Position numbers and translations under genes: made by a program. A stretch of 64,000 nt of DNA, taken from contig NZ_JAHTBI010000050.1 in assembly GCF_019168305.1 (NCBI RefSeq), positions 1 to 64,000 of the forward strand, given 5' to 3'. A model generated the notes under the pieces. It was not told where the DNA came from. It saw nothing but the letters and a program-made list of their open reading frames with translations, and searched no databases. The DNA is from Pseudomonas aegrilactucae (GTDB lineage Bacteria > Pseudomonadota > Gammaproteobacteria > Pseudomonadales > Pseudomonadaceae). Shown here one piece after another: positions 55,590 to 64,000 of this stretch (position 1 is its first letter; every line of letters begins with the position of its first letter).

Positions 55590-58390
55590 ACAGCCTGACC
55601 GCGACCCTGCGCCTGCAGTTCCATGCCGACTTCAGCCTCGACGATGCGGTGGGGCTGGTGCCCTATTTCGCCCGCCTGGGTATCAGCCATGTGTATGCCT
55701 CGCCGTTGCTGCAGGCACGCCCCGGCTCGCGCCACGGCTACGACGTGGTCGACCCAACCCGGGTCAGCCCGGAGCTGGGCGGTGAAGCGGCGCTCGAACG
55801 CCTGGTCGCCGCCCTGCGCCTGCATGGCATGGGCCTGATTCTCGATATCGTGTCCAACCACATGGCCGTGGGCGGTGCGCACAACCCCTGGTGGCAAGAC
55901 CTGCTGGCCTGGGGCCGGCGCAGCCCCTATGCCGAATTCTTCGACATCCAGTGGCATTCCCCCGACCCGTTGCTCGAAGGCCAGTTGCTGCTGCCGTTCC
56001 TGTCCAGCGATTACGGTACGGTCCTGCAGGCCGGTGAAATCCCGCTGCGGTTCGACGCCGCACGCGGCGGCTTTCATATAGAACACCATGAGCACCGCTT
56101 CCCCATCAGCCCGCCGGACTACGCGCGGATCCTGTGTGCCAGCGGTGACCCCGAACTGAGCGAACTGGCCGCGCGTTTTGCCGCCTTGCAGGGCCAGCGC
56201 CAGGCACCGGAAAAAGTCGAGGCGCTGCACCAGGCACTGGCCGCGCAGGCACGCCAGGCGCGCGTTGCCGTCGCCATCGAGCAGGTGCTGGAGCACTTCG
56301 ACGCCACTACCCCGGCAGGCTTCGAGCGCCTGCACCACCTGCTAGAACTGCAGCACTACCGCCTGGCCAGCTGGCGCACAGCCGCAGACGACATCAATTG
56401 GCGGCGCTTTTTCGACGTCAACGAACTCGGCGGCTTGCGCGTGGAGCGCCCGGCCGTGTTCGAGGCCACCCACGCCAAGGTGTTCGAGCTGATCGAGCGC
56501 GGCCTGGTGGATGGCCTGCGCATCGACCATATCGATGGCCTGGCCGACCCGCGCGGCTACTGCCGCAAGTTGCGCCGCCGGGTCGACGGCCTGTTGGCCA
56601 GGCGCCCGCTGAGCGCGGCACTCGAGCACTTCCCGATCTACGTGGAAAAGATCCTCGGCCCAGGTGAGCGCCTGCACCAGGACTGGCGAGTCGATGGCAG
56701 CACCGGCTATGAATTCATGAACCAGGTCTCGCTGCTGCAGCACGACCCCGCCGGCGAGATCGAACTGACCGAACTGTGGCACGACCTCAGCGAGCGCCCG
56801 GCCTTTACCGAAGAATTGCGCCTGGCCCGCCAACGGGTGCTCAACGCGAGCCTGGCCGGTGATTTCGAGTCGGTCGCACAAGCACTGCTGCAAGTGGCAC
56901 GCAACGACATCATGAGCCGCGACCTGACCCTGGGCGCCATCCGCCGCGCGCTGCAGGCGCTGGTGGAGCATTACCCGGTGTACCGCACCTACATCACTGC
57001 CTGCGGTCGCCCGGCCGCCGACGAGGGGTTTTTCCAGCAGGCCCTGGCCAATGCCCGCTCCAGCCTGGGCGAGGCCGACTGGCCACTGCTCGATTACCTG
57101 CAACGCTGGCTGGGCGGCGAACCGTGGCGCAGGCTAGCGCCTGGCCGAGCACGCAAGCAGTTGCGTCATGCCTGCGTGCGCTTCCAGCAACTGACCTCGC
57201 CCACCGCCGCCAAGGCGGTCGAAGACACTGCGTTCTACCGCTCGGCCGTGCTGCTGTCGCGCAATGACGTGGGCTTTGACGCCGAGCATTTCAGTGCCCC
57301 GGCCCAGGACTTCCACGCCAGTTGCCAACAACGCCTTGAGGACTTTCCCGACAACCTGCTGGCCACTGCCACGCATGATCACAAGCGCGGCGAAGACTGC
57401 CGCGCACGCCTGGCGGTGATCAGCGAACGCAGCCACTGGTTCGCCCAGCGCGTCGAACTGTGGCACGAGCTGGCCGCGCCGCTGCGCAGCGCCCTGGCCG
57501 ACGGCGAAGCGCCCAGCCCCGGCGATGAACTGATGCTCTACCAGACCCTGCTTGGCAGTTGGCCGCTGGCGCTGCGCAGCGATGACGCGCCGGGCCTGCG
57601 CGCATATGCCGAACGCCTGCGCCAATGGCAGCACAAGGCCCTGCGCGAAGCCAAGTTGCGCAGCAGCTGGAGCGCCCCCAACGAGGCCTACGAACAGGCC
57701 TGCGCGCGCTTCATCGACGCCCTGCTGCTGGAACCGCAATCCCAGCAACTGCGTCAGTCGCTGGCCGACGCGGCGCAGTCGCTGGCCTGCCCCGGCGCGC
57801 TCAACGGGCTGGTGCAGAGCCTGCTGCGCATGACCGTGCCGGGCATTCCCGACCTGTACCAGGGCAACGAATACTGGGACTTCAGCCTGGTCGACCCGGA
57901 CAACCGCCGTGCCGTGGATTTCGCCACACGCCGCCTGGGCCTGGACGACAGCCACGGGCCGGCCGAACTGCTCGCGCACTGGCGCGACGGGCGGGTCAAG
58001 CAGGCGCTGATCGCCCAGGTGCTGGAGCAACGCCGCGCCTGCCCCGAGCTGTTTCGCCAAGGCCGCTACCTGCCGCTGGAAGTACGCGGCAAACACGCCG
58101 CACGCGTGCTCGCCTTTGCCCGCATCGGCGAGGCCCAGCGCGCCGTGGTGGTAGTACCGCGCCTGGCAGCAGGCCTGCTGGGCACCACCGCGCAACCCCT
58201 GATCCCGGCACAGAACTGGGACGACACACGTGTACTGCTGCCGTTCGCCTTGCGCACTGCCAATTGCACGGGACTTTTCAGCCAGGACGCAGTCACAACC
58301 TCTAACGAGCTGTGGCTGAGCACTGCGCTCAAAGCCTTTCCCGTCAATCTCTTCATTGAACAGACTGAGACATCAGGAGCGTCGAGATGA
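55586..58390 (+). CDS. treY: malto-oligosyltrehalose synthase
   Basis: A 934-residue GH13 enzyme that isomerises the reducing end of maltodextrin into a trehalose unit. The signature start LRLQFHADFSLDDAVGLVPY is followed by YASPLLQARPGSRHGYDVVD, VSNHMAV, the nucleophile in GLRIDHIDGLADP and IYVEKILGPGE. Near the C-terminus GIPDLYQGNEYWDFSLVDPD is typical. It overlaps malQ and the DUF2934 gene by 4 bases each. Confidence 0.95.
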   Translation: MNSLTATLRLQFHADFSLDDAVGLVPYFARLGISHVYASPLLQARPGSRHGYDVVDPTRVSPELGGEAALERLVAALRLHGMGLILDIVSNHMAVGGAHNPWWQDLLAWGRRSPYAEFFDIQWHSPDPLLEGQLLLPFLSSDYGTVLQAGEIPLRFDAARGGFHIEHHEHRFPISPPDYARILCASGDPELSELAARFAALQGQRQAPEKVEALHQALAAQARQARVAVAIEQVLEHFDATTPAGFERLHHLLELQHYRLASWRTAADDINWRRFFDVNELGGLRVERPAVFEATHAKVFELIERGLVDGLRIDHIDGLADPRGYCRKLRRRVDGLLARRPLSAALEHFPIYVEKILGPGERLHQDWRVDGSTGYEFMNQVSLLQHDPAGEIELTELWHDLSERPAFTEELRLARQRVLNASLAGDFESVAQALLQVARNDIMSRDLTLGAIRRALQALVEHYPVYRTYITACGRPAADEGFFQQALANARSSLGEADWPLLDYLQRWLGGEPWRRLAPGRARKQLRHACVRFQQLTSPTAAKAVEDTAFYRSAVLLSRNDVGFDAEHFSAPAQDFHASCQQRLEDFPDNLLATATHDHKRGEDCRARLAVISERSHWFAQRVELWHELAAPLRSALADGEAPSPGDELMLYQTLLGSWPLALRSDDAPGLRAYAERLRQWQHKALREAKLRSSWSAPNEAYEQACARFIDALLLEPQSQQLRQSLADAAQSLACPGALNGLVQSLLRMTVPGIPDLYQGNEYWDFSLVDPDNRRAVDFATRRLGLDDSHGPAELLAHWRDGRVKQALIAQVLEQRRACPELFRQGRYLPLEVRGKHAARVLAFARIGEAQRAVVVVPRLAAGLLGTTAQPLIPAQNWDDTRVLLPFALRTANCTGLFSQDAVTTSNELWLSTALKAFPVNLFIEQTETSGASR

Positions 58391-58686
58391 GTGTTGAGGA
58401 AAAACGTATCCGCGAATTCGCCTACCAGATCTGGGAGTCGGAAGGTCAACCCGACGGCCAGGAGGCACGCCACTGGGAGATGGCGCGCAAACTGGCCGAA
58501 GCCGAAGCGCTAGCGCCCAAGGCCGCACCGCGCAAACCACGTACGGCGCAAGCCGATGCGGCCACGGCCAAGGCCAGGCCGGCTGCTGCCCCCAAGGTGG
58601 CGGCCAAGGCAAAAGCGCCCGTGCCAGTGACCAAGGCCGACGCCCCGAAGAAACCCCGCACGGCCAAGAAACCCGCGACGCCCTGA
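58387..58686 (+). CDS. DUF2934 protein with lysine/alanine/proline-rich tail
   Basis: A 99-residue protein. Residues 1-40 hold the DUF2934 unit (RIREFAYQIWESEGQPDGQE followed by ARHWEMA). The rest is a low-complexity Lys/Ala/Pro tail with PRKPRTA-like repeats, resembling histone-H1-like tails. DUF2934 genes commonly sit in trehalose and glycogen operons. The role is unknown. Its start overlaps the treY stop by 4 bases. Confidence 0.88.
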   Translation: MSVEEKRIREFAYQIWESEGQPDGQEARHWEMARKLAEAEALAPKAAPRKPRTAQADAATAKARPAAAPKVAAKAKAPVPVTKADAPKKPRTAKKPATP

Positions 58687-58779
58687 CCGGCATCGCCTCG
58701 CCTTACCCGACCCGGCCTGGGGCAGCGCAATGCCGCCCCGGCGCCTGGCGTGCACTCTATTGCCTCGACAAGGATCCCT

Positions 58780-60951
58780 ATGAGCCAGCCCAAGCCCAAG
58801 CCCACCGCAACGCCCGAGCCTGCCAGCGTCGAACCTTCGCGCATCCGTGAAGGCCTGCCTTTCCCCCTGGGCGCCACCTGGGATGGCCTGGGCGTGAACT
58901 TTGCGCTGTTTTCGGCCAACGCCACCAAGGTCGAACTGTGCCTGTTCGATGCCAGCGGCGAGCACGAACTGGAACGCATCGAATTGCCCGAATACACCGA
59001 TGAAATCTTCCACGGCTACCTGCCCGACGCCCACCCGGGGCAGATCTACGGCTACCGCGTGCATGGCCCGTACGAGCCGCAGAACGGCCACCGTTTCAAC
59101 CCCAACAAACTGCTGATCGACCCGTATGCCAAGCAACTGGTGGGCGAGTTGCGCTGGTCCGAGGCCCTGTTCGGCTACACCATCGGCCACCCGGACGGCG
59201 ACCTGAGTTTCGACGAACGCGACAGCGCGCCCTTCGTGCCCAAGTGCAAGGTCATCGACCCCGCCTACACCTGGGGCCGCGACCAGCGCGTGAGCGTGCC
59301 GTGGGACCGCACGGTGTTCTACGAGGCCCATGTGCGCGGCATCAGTATGCGCCACCCGGCCGTGCCGGAGGCTGCGCGCGGCACCTTTGCCGGCCTGATG
59401 AACGACGAGCTGCTGGGGCACATCAAGGGGCTGGGGGTCAGTTCCATCGAGCTGCTGCCGATCCATGCGTTCGTCAACGACCAGCACTTGCTGCAGAAGG
59501 GCCTGAACAACTACTGGGGCTACAACAGCATCGCCTTCTTCGCGCCGCACCCGCGCTACCTGGCCAACGGCAAGATCGCCGAGTTCAAGGAGATGGTCGC
59601 GCACCTGCACGATGCGGGCCTGGAGGTGATCCTGGATGTGGTCTACAACCACACCGCCGAGGGCAACGAGCAAGGCCCGACGCTGTCGATGCGCGGCATC
59701 GACAATGCCTCGTACTACCGCCTGATGCCCGATGACAAGCGCTACTACATCAACGACTCGGGCACCGGCAACACGCTGGACCTGAGCCACCCGTGCGTGC
59801 TGCAACTGGTCACCGACTCGCTGCGCTACTGGGCCGGCGAAATGCACGTGGACGGTTTTCGCTTCGACCTGGCAACCATCCTGGGTCGCTACCACGAAGG
59901 CTTCGACGAGCGTCACAGCTTCCTCGTGGCCTGCCGCCAGGACCCGCTGCTGAGCCAGGTCAAGCTGATCGCCGAGCCCTGGGACTGCGGGCCCGGCGGC
60001 TACCAGGTGGGTAACTTCGCCCCCGGCTGGGCCGAATGGAACGACCGCTTTCGCGACACCGTACGTGCCTTCTGGAAAGGCGACGAAGGCCAGCTGGCGG
60101 ACTTTGCCGCCCGCATGACCGCCTCGGGCGAGCTGTTCAACCGGCGCGGGCGTCGCCCATATGCCTCGGTCAACTTCATCACCGCCCACGATGGCTTCAC
60201 CCTGCGCGACCTGGTCTCGTACAACGACAAGCACAACGAAGAAAACGACGAGAACAACCAGGACGGCAGCAACAACAACATCTCCTGGAACCATGGCGTC
60301 GAAGGCGTCACCGACGATCCTGAAATCAACGCCCTGCGCCTGCGCCAGATGCGCAACTTCTTCGCCACCCTGCTGCTGGCCCAGGGCACCCCGATGATCG
60401 TTGCCGGCGACGAGTTCAGCCGCACCCAGCACGGCAACAACAACGCCTATTGCCAGGACAGCGAGATCGGCTGGGTCAACTGGGAGCTCGACGACGAGGG
60501 CGCCGCGCTGCTCAAGTTCGTCAAGCGCCTGACCAAGCTGCGCCTGGCCTACCCGATCCTGCGACGCAGCCGCTTCCTGGTGGGCGACTACAACGAGGCA
60601 ATCGGAGTCAAGGACGTGACCTGGCTGGCGCCGGATAGCAGCGAGATGAGCGTGGCGCAGTGGGAAGACCCGCAGGGCCGATGCCTGGGCATGCTGATGG
60701 ATGGCCGCGCGCAGGTCAGCGGCATCTTGCGCCCGGGGGCCGATGCCACCTTGCTGCTGATCGTCAACGCGCACCATGACACCGTCGGTTTCACCCTGCC
60801 CGACGTGCCTCAGGGCGAATACTGGAGCTGCCTGATCGACACCGACCGACCGCAGCTGCGCAAGGCCCAGCGGCTGGGCTTTGGCAGCGTGTTCGAGGTC
60901 ACCGGGCGCTCGTTGCTGCTGCTTGAACTGCAGCGTGACGAGGAGGCCTGA
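58780..60951 (+). CDS. glgX: glycogen debranching enzyme
   Basis: A 723-residue GH13 isoamylase-type enzyme that cuts alpha-1,6 branches of glycogen limit dextrin. An N-terminal CBM48-like domain (LGVNFALFSANATKVELCLF) precedes the barrel: YNHTAEGNEQGPTLS, the nucleophile in HVDGFRFDLATILGR, the acid in KLIAEPWDCGPGGYQVG and FITAHDGFTLRDL. The first 20 residues are Pro/Lys-rich and unconserved. It ends the operon, 93 bases after the DUF2934 gene. Confidence 0.95.
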   Translation: MSQPKPKPTATPEPASVEPSRIREGLPFPLGATWDGLGVNFALFSANATKVELCLFDASGEHELERIELPEYTDEIFHGYLPDAHPGQIYGYRVHGPYEPQNGHRFNPNKLLIDPYAKQLVGELRWSEALFGYTIGHPDGDLSFDERDSAPFVPKCKVIDPAYTWGRDQRVSVPWDRTVFYEAHVRGISMRHPAVPEAARGTFAGLMNDELLGHIKGLGVSSIELLPIHAFVNDQHLLQKGLNNYWGYNSIAFFAPHPRYLANGKIAEFKEMVAHLHDAGLEVILDVVYNHTAEGNEQGPTLSMRGIDNASYYRLMPDDKRYYINDSGTGNTLDLSHPCVLQLVTDSLRYWAGEMHVDGFRFDLATILGRYHEGFDERHSFLVACRQDPLLSQVKLIAEPWDCGPGGYQVGNFAPGWAEWNDRFRDTVRAFWKGDEGQLADFAARMTASGELFNRRGRRPYASVNFITAHDGFTLRDLVSYNDKHNEENDENNQDGSNNNISWNHGVEGVTDDPEINALRLRQMRNFFATLLLAQGTPMIVAGDEFSRTQHGNNNAYCQDSEIGWVNWELDDEGAALLKFVKRLTKLRLAYPILRRSRFLVGDYNEAIGVKDVTWLAPDSSEMSVAQWEDPQGRCLGMLMDGRAQVSGILRPGADATLLLIVNAHHDTVGFTLPDVPQGEYWSCLIDTDRPQLRKAQRLGFGSVFEVTGRSLLLLELQRDEEA

Positions 60952-61261
60952 GCAACCGTTTTGGCATAGAGCGCCGCGTTGAAATACTCAACGCGGCTAT
61001 AGGTTCGCAAGAACCGATATTTATCAGGACCTTAAGCCTCAAAACATCACGCAAACGAAATAATCACACAATCTTGACGCCTGCCTTCTCCTCTCCTTAG
61101 CTACAACTAGTACGCATGCTTCAACATCATTCCGGGCCTCTAGCTCGCGGGTTTTCGCGGGTGCGAGGCAGGTTTGCTGGTTTGGGTCGCCCTCTGGTTT
61201 TGCCTTACAGCCCGTGACATCACGCCAGACCCTTGGCTGTTACAACAAGAGGAGATCGGCC
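60952..61261. other. intergenic region between glgX and the autotransporter-like gene
   Basis: This 310-base stretch contains the two hairpins listed separately, an AT-rich middle and a poor sigma-70-like pair (TTGACG at 61074, TTAGCT at 61097). Near 61144-61169 CCTCGC and GCGAGG bracket two copies of CGCGGG. No gene is visible. Confidence 0.4.
60973..61015 (+). other. two adjacent perfect hairpins after glgX
   Basis: GCCGCGTTGA-AATAC-TCAACGCGGC (60973-60997) is a perfect 10-base-pair stem. Four bases later, GGTTC-GCAA-GAACC (61002-61015) is a 5-base-pair stem with a GNRA-type loop. Neither is followed by a T run, so a plain rho-independent terminator is doubtful. They may protect the 3' end of the operon transcript. 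Confidence 0.6.
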
Positions 61262-62329
61262 ATGAAAAGAGCATTGGGCCCTTCGGGTTTTGAGTATGTT
61301 TTCTATGCGGTTTCCACGTCGCTGCTTTTAGCAACCCCGGTGCAAACCCATGCAGTTGGCCTGGAGGACGATGACGCCGCGTTCAATCTGACCTCAAGCA
61401 TGCCCGTGCTGGCCCTGGGCCCTACCAGCGTGTCGAGCCTGAGCCTGAATACCCTGGGCGTGTTCTCCGAACACTTGGCCGAACGCCATGCGGTGCTCCC
61501 CCCGGACACCATTGCCAGCCAGTGGGCGCAATTCTTTCCGAGCCCGGTCAAGACGGCTCCCGCGCCTGGCGCACGGCTGGACACACCGAACCAGAACCTG
61601 CAGGTCAGCCCTGACCTGTTCATTCGTGAAACGGCGGGTGGCAACATCCACCGCGCCGGTATTTTCGTGGGCCACAGCAACCTGCAAAGCGGCTTCGAAG
61701 GCGGCAAGCCACAGCTGGGCGACAAGAAGAACGTCGTGCGCCTTGAGGGTGAAAGCCTGGGCATGTACTGGAGCATGCAGCACGATCAGGGCTGGCACGT
61801 GGACGCGGTGGCCATGGGCACCCGCTTCGACACCAGTGGGCGGGCCGGCAATGGCGAGCGGCTGGACGGCAACGGGCATGCCCTGACGTTTTCGGTGGAA
61901 GGTGGCTTCCCTATCGGGCTGGGCAAGAACTGGGTGATCGAGCCCCAGGCGCAATTGATCAATCAGCAGTACTACCCGGGCAACGAGGCGCAGGCCGAGA
62001 CCTTGCAGGCGTATGACCGCCAGCCGAGCTGGACCGGGCGTGTGGGTGCGCGCCTGTCGGCACGCTACGAAGTGCGCGGCATGCCGATCGAACCCTATGT
62101 GCGGACCAACGTATGGTATGACTTCTCCAATGCCGATACCGTCAGCCTGGACAAGGTCGACAAGATCAGCAGCGGGCGCAATTCGGCCACGGTGGAACTG
62201 GGGTTGGGGCTGGTGGCACGGGTCACGCCCAAGGTGGCGCTGTTTGTGAGTGCCGACTACAGCAGCGATGTGGACGACAACGATTTGAACGGGTTGATCG
62301 GCAACCTCGGCGTGCGCGTGCGCTGGTGA
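61262..62329 (+). CDS. autotransporter-type outer-membrane beta-barrel protein without passenger
   Basis: A 355-residue protein with a signal-like N-terminus (VSTSLLLATPVQTHA, cut near residue 30) and a C-terminal autotransporter beta-domain from about 130 onward. Typical blocks are GIFVGHSNLQSGFEGG, VEGGFPIGLGKNWVIEPQAQ and YEVRGMPIEPYVRTNVWYDF, ending GVRVRW with the terminal aromatic needed for BAM. Only about 100 unremarkable residues sit between signal and barrel, so there is no real passenger. AGAGGAGA precedes the ATG. It may be a relic or a barrel with its own job. Confidence 0.8.
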   Translation: MKRALGPSGFEYVFYAVSTSLLLATPVQTHAVGLEDDDAAFNLTSSMPVLALGPTSVSSLSLNTLGVFSEHLAERHAVLPPDTIASQWAQFFPSPVKTAPAPGARLDTPNQNLQVSPDLFIRETAGGNIHRAGIFVGHSNLQSGFEGGKPQLGDKKNVVRLEGESLGMYWSMQHDQGWHVDAVAMGTRFDTSGRAGNGERLDGNGHALTFSVEGGFPIGLGKNWVIEPQAQLINQQYYPGNEAQAETLQAYDRQPSWTGRVGARLSARYEVRGMPIEPYVRTNVWYDFSNADTVSLDKVDKISSGRNSATVELGLGLVARVTPKVALFVSADYSSDVDDNDLNGLIGNLGVRVRW

Positions 62330-62334
62330 GCGGC

Positions 62335-62378
62335 GGCGCCTGCCTTCGCCGGCAAGGCCGGCGAAGGGGCCAGGCGCC
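62335..62378 (+). terminator. long hairpin downstream of the autotransporter-like gene
   Basis: An outer stem GGCGCCTG/CAGGCGCC encloses a perfect inner stem CCTTCGCCGG-CAAGG-CCGGCGAAGG (62343-62367), with a 3-base bulge. It starts 5 bases after the stop codon. It lacks a T tract, so it may be a transcript-end stabiliser or a REP-like element rather than a classic terminator. Confidence 0.6.
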
Positions 62379-62427
62379 TCACTGCATAGGTATACTGCCG
62401 GCCCCAGCCCTCGGAACACCTGCCCGC

Positions 62428-62679
62428 ATGAGCCGCTTCATCGCCGTCTTTCACTTGCGCAGCACCTACCTGGCCAACCGCGGGTTCAAGGTGCACGCAC
62501 TGCGCAGCACCAACCATCCCGATGCCTACCTGGAAGCCAGCGACATCCGCGTCGAGCAGCTCGACAAGGAAGGTCAGTACTGCGACTTCACGGTGATCGA
62601 GATCGACCACACCCCACGTGCGCCCCGTCGCCTGACCTGGCTGGAACGCATCACCGGCAATTTCGAAGGGCGCTTCTAG
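62428..62679 (+). CDS. small conserved protein, tandem paralogue 1
   Basis: An 83-residue protein without signal or membrane segment. It begins MSRFIAVFHLRSTYLANRGF and ends LTWLERITGNFEGRF. The ends match the next gene's product almost exactly, whereas the middle differs. No family is recognised. There is no strong ribosome-binding site. Confidence 0.65.
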   Translation: MSRFIAVFHLRSTYLANRGFKVHALRSTNHPDAYLEASDIRVEQLDKEGQYCDFTVIEIDHTPRAPRRLTWLERITGNFEGRF

Positions 62680-62698
62680 GCGCAACTGCGAGGTATCA

Positions 62699-62950
62699 AT
62701 GAGCCGCTTCATCGCTGTAAGTCACGCCTGGAATCTCAAGGGCAGCCTGGGCTTCCAGGTCTACGCACTCACCCCGCCACAGGCACCCGAGGCACAGGTG
62801 CAGGCCGATGCAACGATCACGTCGACGGGCGATTCCCCCGGCCAGTGGAACAAGGTCTTCACCCTGGTGGAGCTCGAGGACAACGAGTACTACGCCCGCC
62901 CACTGACCTGGCTCGAACGCCTCACCGGCAACTTCAAGGGCCGTGGCTAG
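62699..62950 (+). CDS. small conserved protein, tandem paralogue 2
   Basis: Also 83 residues, starting 20 bases after its sister. It begins MSRFIAVSHAWNLKGSLGFQ and ends LTWLERLTGNFKGRG. A GAGG site precedes the ATG. Conserved termini (MSRFIAV and LTWLERxTGNFxGR) around a diverged core point to tandem duplication followed by divergence. The function is unknown. Confidence 0.7.
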   Translation: MSRFIAVSHAWNLKGSLGFQVYALTPPQAPEAQVQADATITSTGDSPGQWNKVFTLVELEDNEYYARPLTWLERLTGNFKGRG

Positions 62951-62953
62951 CGG

Positions 62954-63835
62954 CTATGGGCCTTTCACCGCCAGCACATTGCACGGCACCTGATACAACA
63001 CCTGCTCGGTCGTGCTGCCTACCAGCCGGTCAAGCCCGTGGCGGTGGGTATTGCCCATCACGATAACATCGGCGCGGTGATGCTGGGCGAACTCGGCAAT
63101 CACCCGCGTGGGTGAGCCCGCCAGAAAGTGCTGGCGTTGCGTCGGCACGCCCAGCGCATCGGCCAGGTGGTCGAAGCTCTGTTGCAGCGAACGTCGAACC
63201 TCGTTGCTGAACCCCGGCATGGTCACAGCACCGGCACCGAAGTCGGCAAGGTGGGTATTGGCCGCATCGAAGCCGTGCAGCAAATGCAGCTCGGCATCGC
63301 ACTGGATGGCCAGCGCGTTGGCCGCCTGGATGATCTGCTGGTTGATCGCGGCATGCGCCTGCGAAGGGTCGACAGCGGCTACCACCACCCGCGGCAACGG
63401 ACTGCGAATTTCGCTGACCAGGTGCACGGCCACCGCGCATTCGCGCAGCAGGTGCCAGTCCAGCGGGGTGACGAACACGCGCTTGAGCGCCGACTCGTGG
63501 TGCACATCCTTGAGCACCAGGTCCGGACGCATCTGCTCGATATGCTGGAGTATTTCGTCGAGCACCGTGCGCGTGATCGCGATCTCACCTGTCACCACCA
63601 GCCCGCTGTCGCGCAGTTGTTCGGTTTCGTCCTGCAGCCACTGGCGGTTTTCTTCTGCCAGTGCCTGCAATACGGCCTGCTTGCCCTGAACGCCGAACAG
63701 GTCGGTGTCTTCGATGAACACCGTGATGTGCAGCGCGGCGCCGCTGGCCCTGGCGATCGCCGTGGCGCGCTCCAGGGCGGGGGAATGGCGCAGGGTCGAG
63801 CCTGCGATCAGAAACAGTCGTTGATATTGGCCCAT
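62954..63835 (-). CDS. tandem-domain universal stress protein
   Basis: A 293-residue protein with two UspA domains. The first (1-140) lacks the ATP-binding glycine pattern. The second (about 145-293) has VVVAAVDPSQ at its start and the G2xG9xGS-like block VMGNTHRHGLDRLVGSTTEQ, so it probably binds ATP. Tandem Usp proteins of this UspE type help in oxidative stress and survival. The gene converges on the small paralogue pair, with only 3 bases between. Confidence 0.9.
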   Translation of the reverse strand: MGQYQRLFLIAGSTLRHSPALERATAIARASGAALHITVFIEDTDLFGVQGKQAVLQALAEENRQWLQDETEQLRDSGLVVTGEIAITRTVLDEILQHIEQMRPDLVLKDVHHESALKRVFVTPLDWHLLRECAVAVHLVSEIRSPLPRVVVAAVDPSQAHAAINQQIIQAANALAIQCDAELHLLHGFDAANTHLADFGAGAVTMPGFSNEVRRSLQQSFDHLADALGVPTQRQHFLAGSPTRVIAEFAQHHRADVIVMGNTHRHGLDRLVGSTTEQVLYQVPCNVLAVKGP

Positions 63836-63900
63836 GAGACACCTCCAACCCTAGGGTTGTCTGCTAGCGCCCCCAATGCTTGTGAGTATAGCCCCTCGGG

Positions 63901-64000
63901 TCAGTCGGCCTGGCGTTCGCGGGTACGCCTGCGCTTGCCTCGGCCACGGATACGCGACGGCGGTGCGGGTGGGGTGTCCATGTACATCGGCGTGAGCGGC
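63901..64000 (-). CDS. C-terminal end of an unidentified protein (partial)
   Basis: The minus-strand frame enters at the window edge and ends with TGA at 63901. The visible part reads PLTPMYMDTPPAPP and then the basic tail RIRGRGKRRRTRERQAD. Such an Arg/Lys tail suggests RNA or DNA contact, but the family cannot be named from 32 residues. Confidence 0.45.
   Translation of the reverse strand, partial: PLTPMYMDTPPAPPSRIRGRGKRRRTRERQAD

Noticed and set aside
49909-60777. Long minus-strand frames opposite glgA, treZ, malQ, treY and glgX
   Set aside because: Each is antisense to a well-conserved carbohydrate enzyme with overlapping operon structure.

Overview
The window is about 64 kb of high-GC chromosomal DNA from a Pseudomonas, most probably of the P. 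putida group. The basis is the gene content: hpd, a lexA2-imuA-imuB-dnaE2 cassette, a glgA-treZ-malQ-treY-glgX cluster, scoAB and GTGGGAGCTGGCTTGCCAGC-type REP elements. No rRNA, tRNA, CRISPR array, transposase or integrase is visible.

Layout. 0.2-4 kb: a GNAT acetyltransferase, a MocR-type regulator and a chemoreceptor. The last two are each broken by +1 insertions in homopolymers, and the chemoreceptor has a FliA-like promoter. 4-12 kb: a TPR protein, then a hybrid kinase joined to a ybhP-clsB-ybhN-type lipid cassette, with a paralogous hybrid kinase on the opposite strand. 12-21.5 kb: a yeast-type cytosine deaminase homologue, a DJ-1/PfpI protein, an orphan CSS sensor that has lost its EAL domain, hpd, a DMT exporter with a divergent LysR gene, an EAL relic, a RarD-like permease, a TerC/CBS protein and an AraC regulator. 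21.7-28.1 kb: lldP, then a TonB-dependent receptor flanked by gene debris (XRE-cupin and atoE relics), the scoAB CoA-transferase and an aldo/keto reductase relic.

28.1-33.9 kb is the SOS mutagenesis operon lexA2-imuA-imuB-dnaE2, with an overlapping LexA2 operator. 34.7-49.6 kb, all on the minus strand, is the most unusual part. It encodes a small Cys-rich exported protein, two HlyD-type adaptors, an M50 site-2-protease/HlyD fusion, a GNAT protein, a small conserved protein, a tail-collar (microcystin-dependent-like) protein, a 2358-residue LEPR/DUF4347 surface protein and a TolC-family lipoprotein. It resembles an export route for a giant extracellular protein, but no ABC transporter is encoded with it.

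50.2-61 kb is the glgA-treZ-malQ-treY-DUF2934-glgX operon for alpha-glucan and trehalose metabolism. The right end holds an autotransporter-type beta-barrel protein without a passenger, two tandem 83-residue paralogues, a tandem-domain universal stress protein and the C-terminus of an unidentified gene.

The three homopolymer frameshifts in the first 4 kb are all single-base insertions and may be sequencing errors. The atoE, AKR, EAL, CSS and XRE-cupin relics carry real deletions and look like genuine decay.
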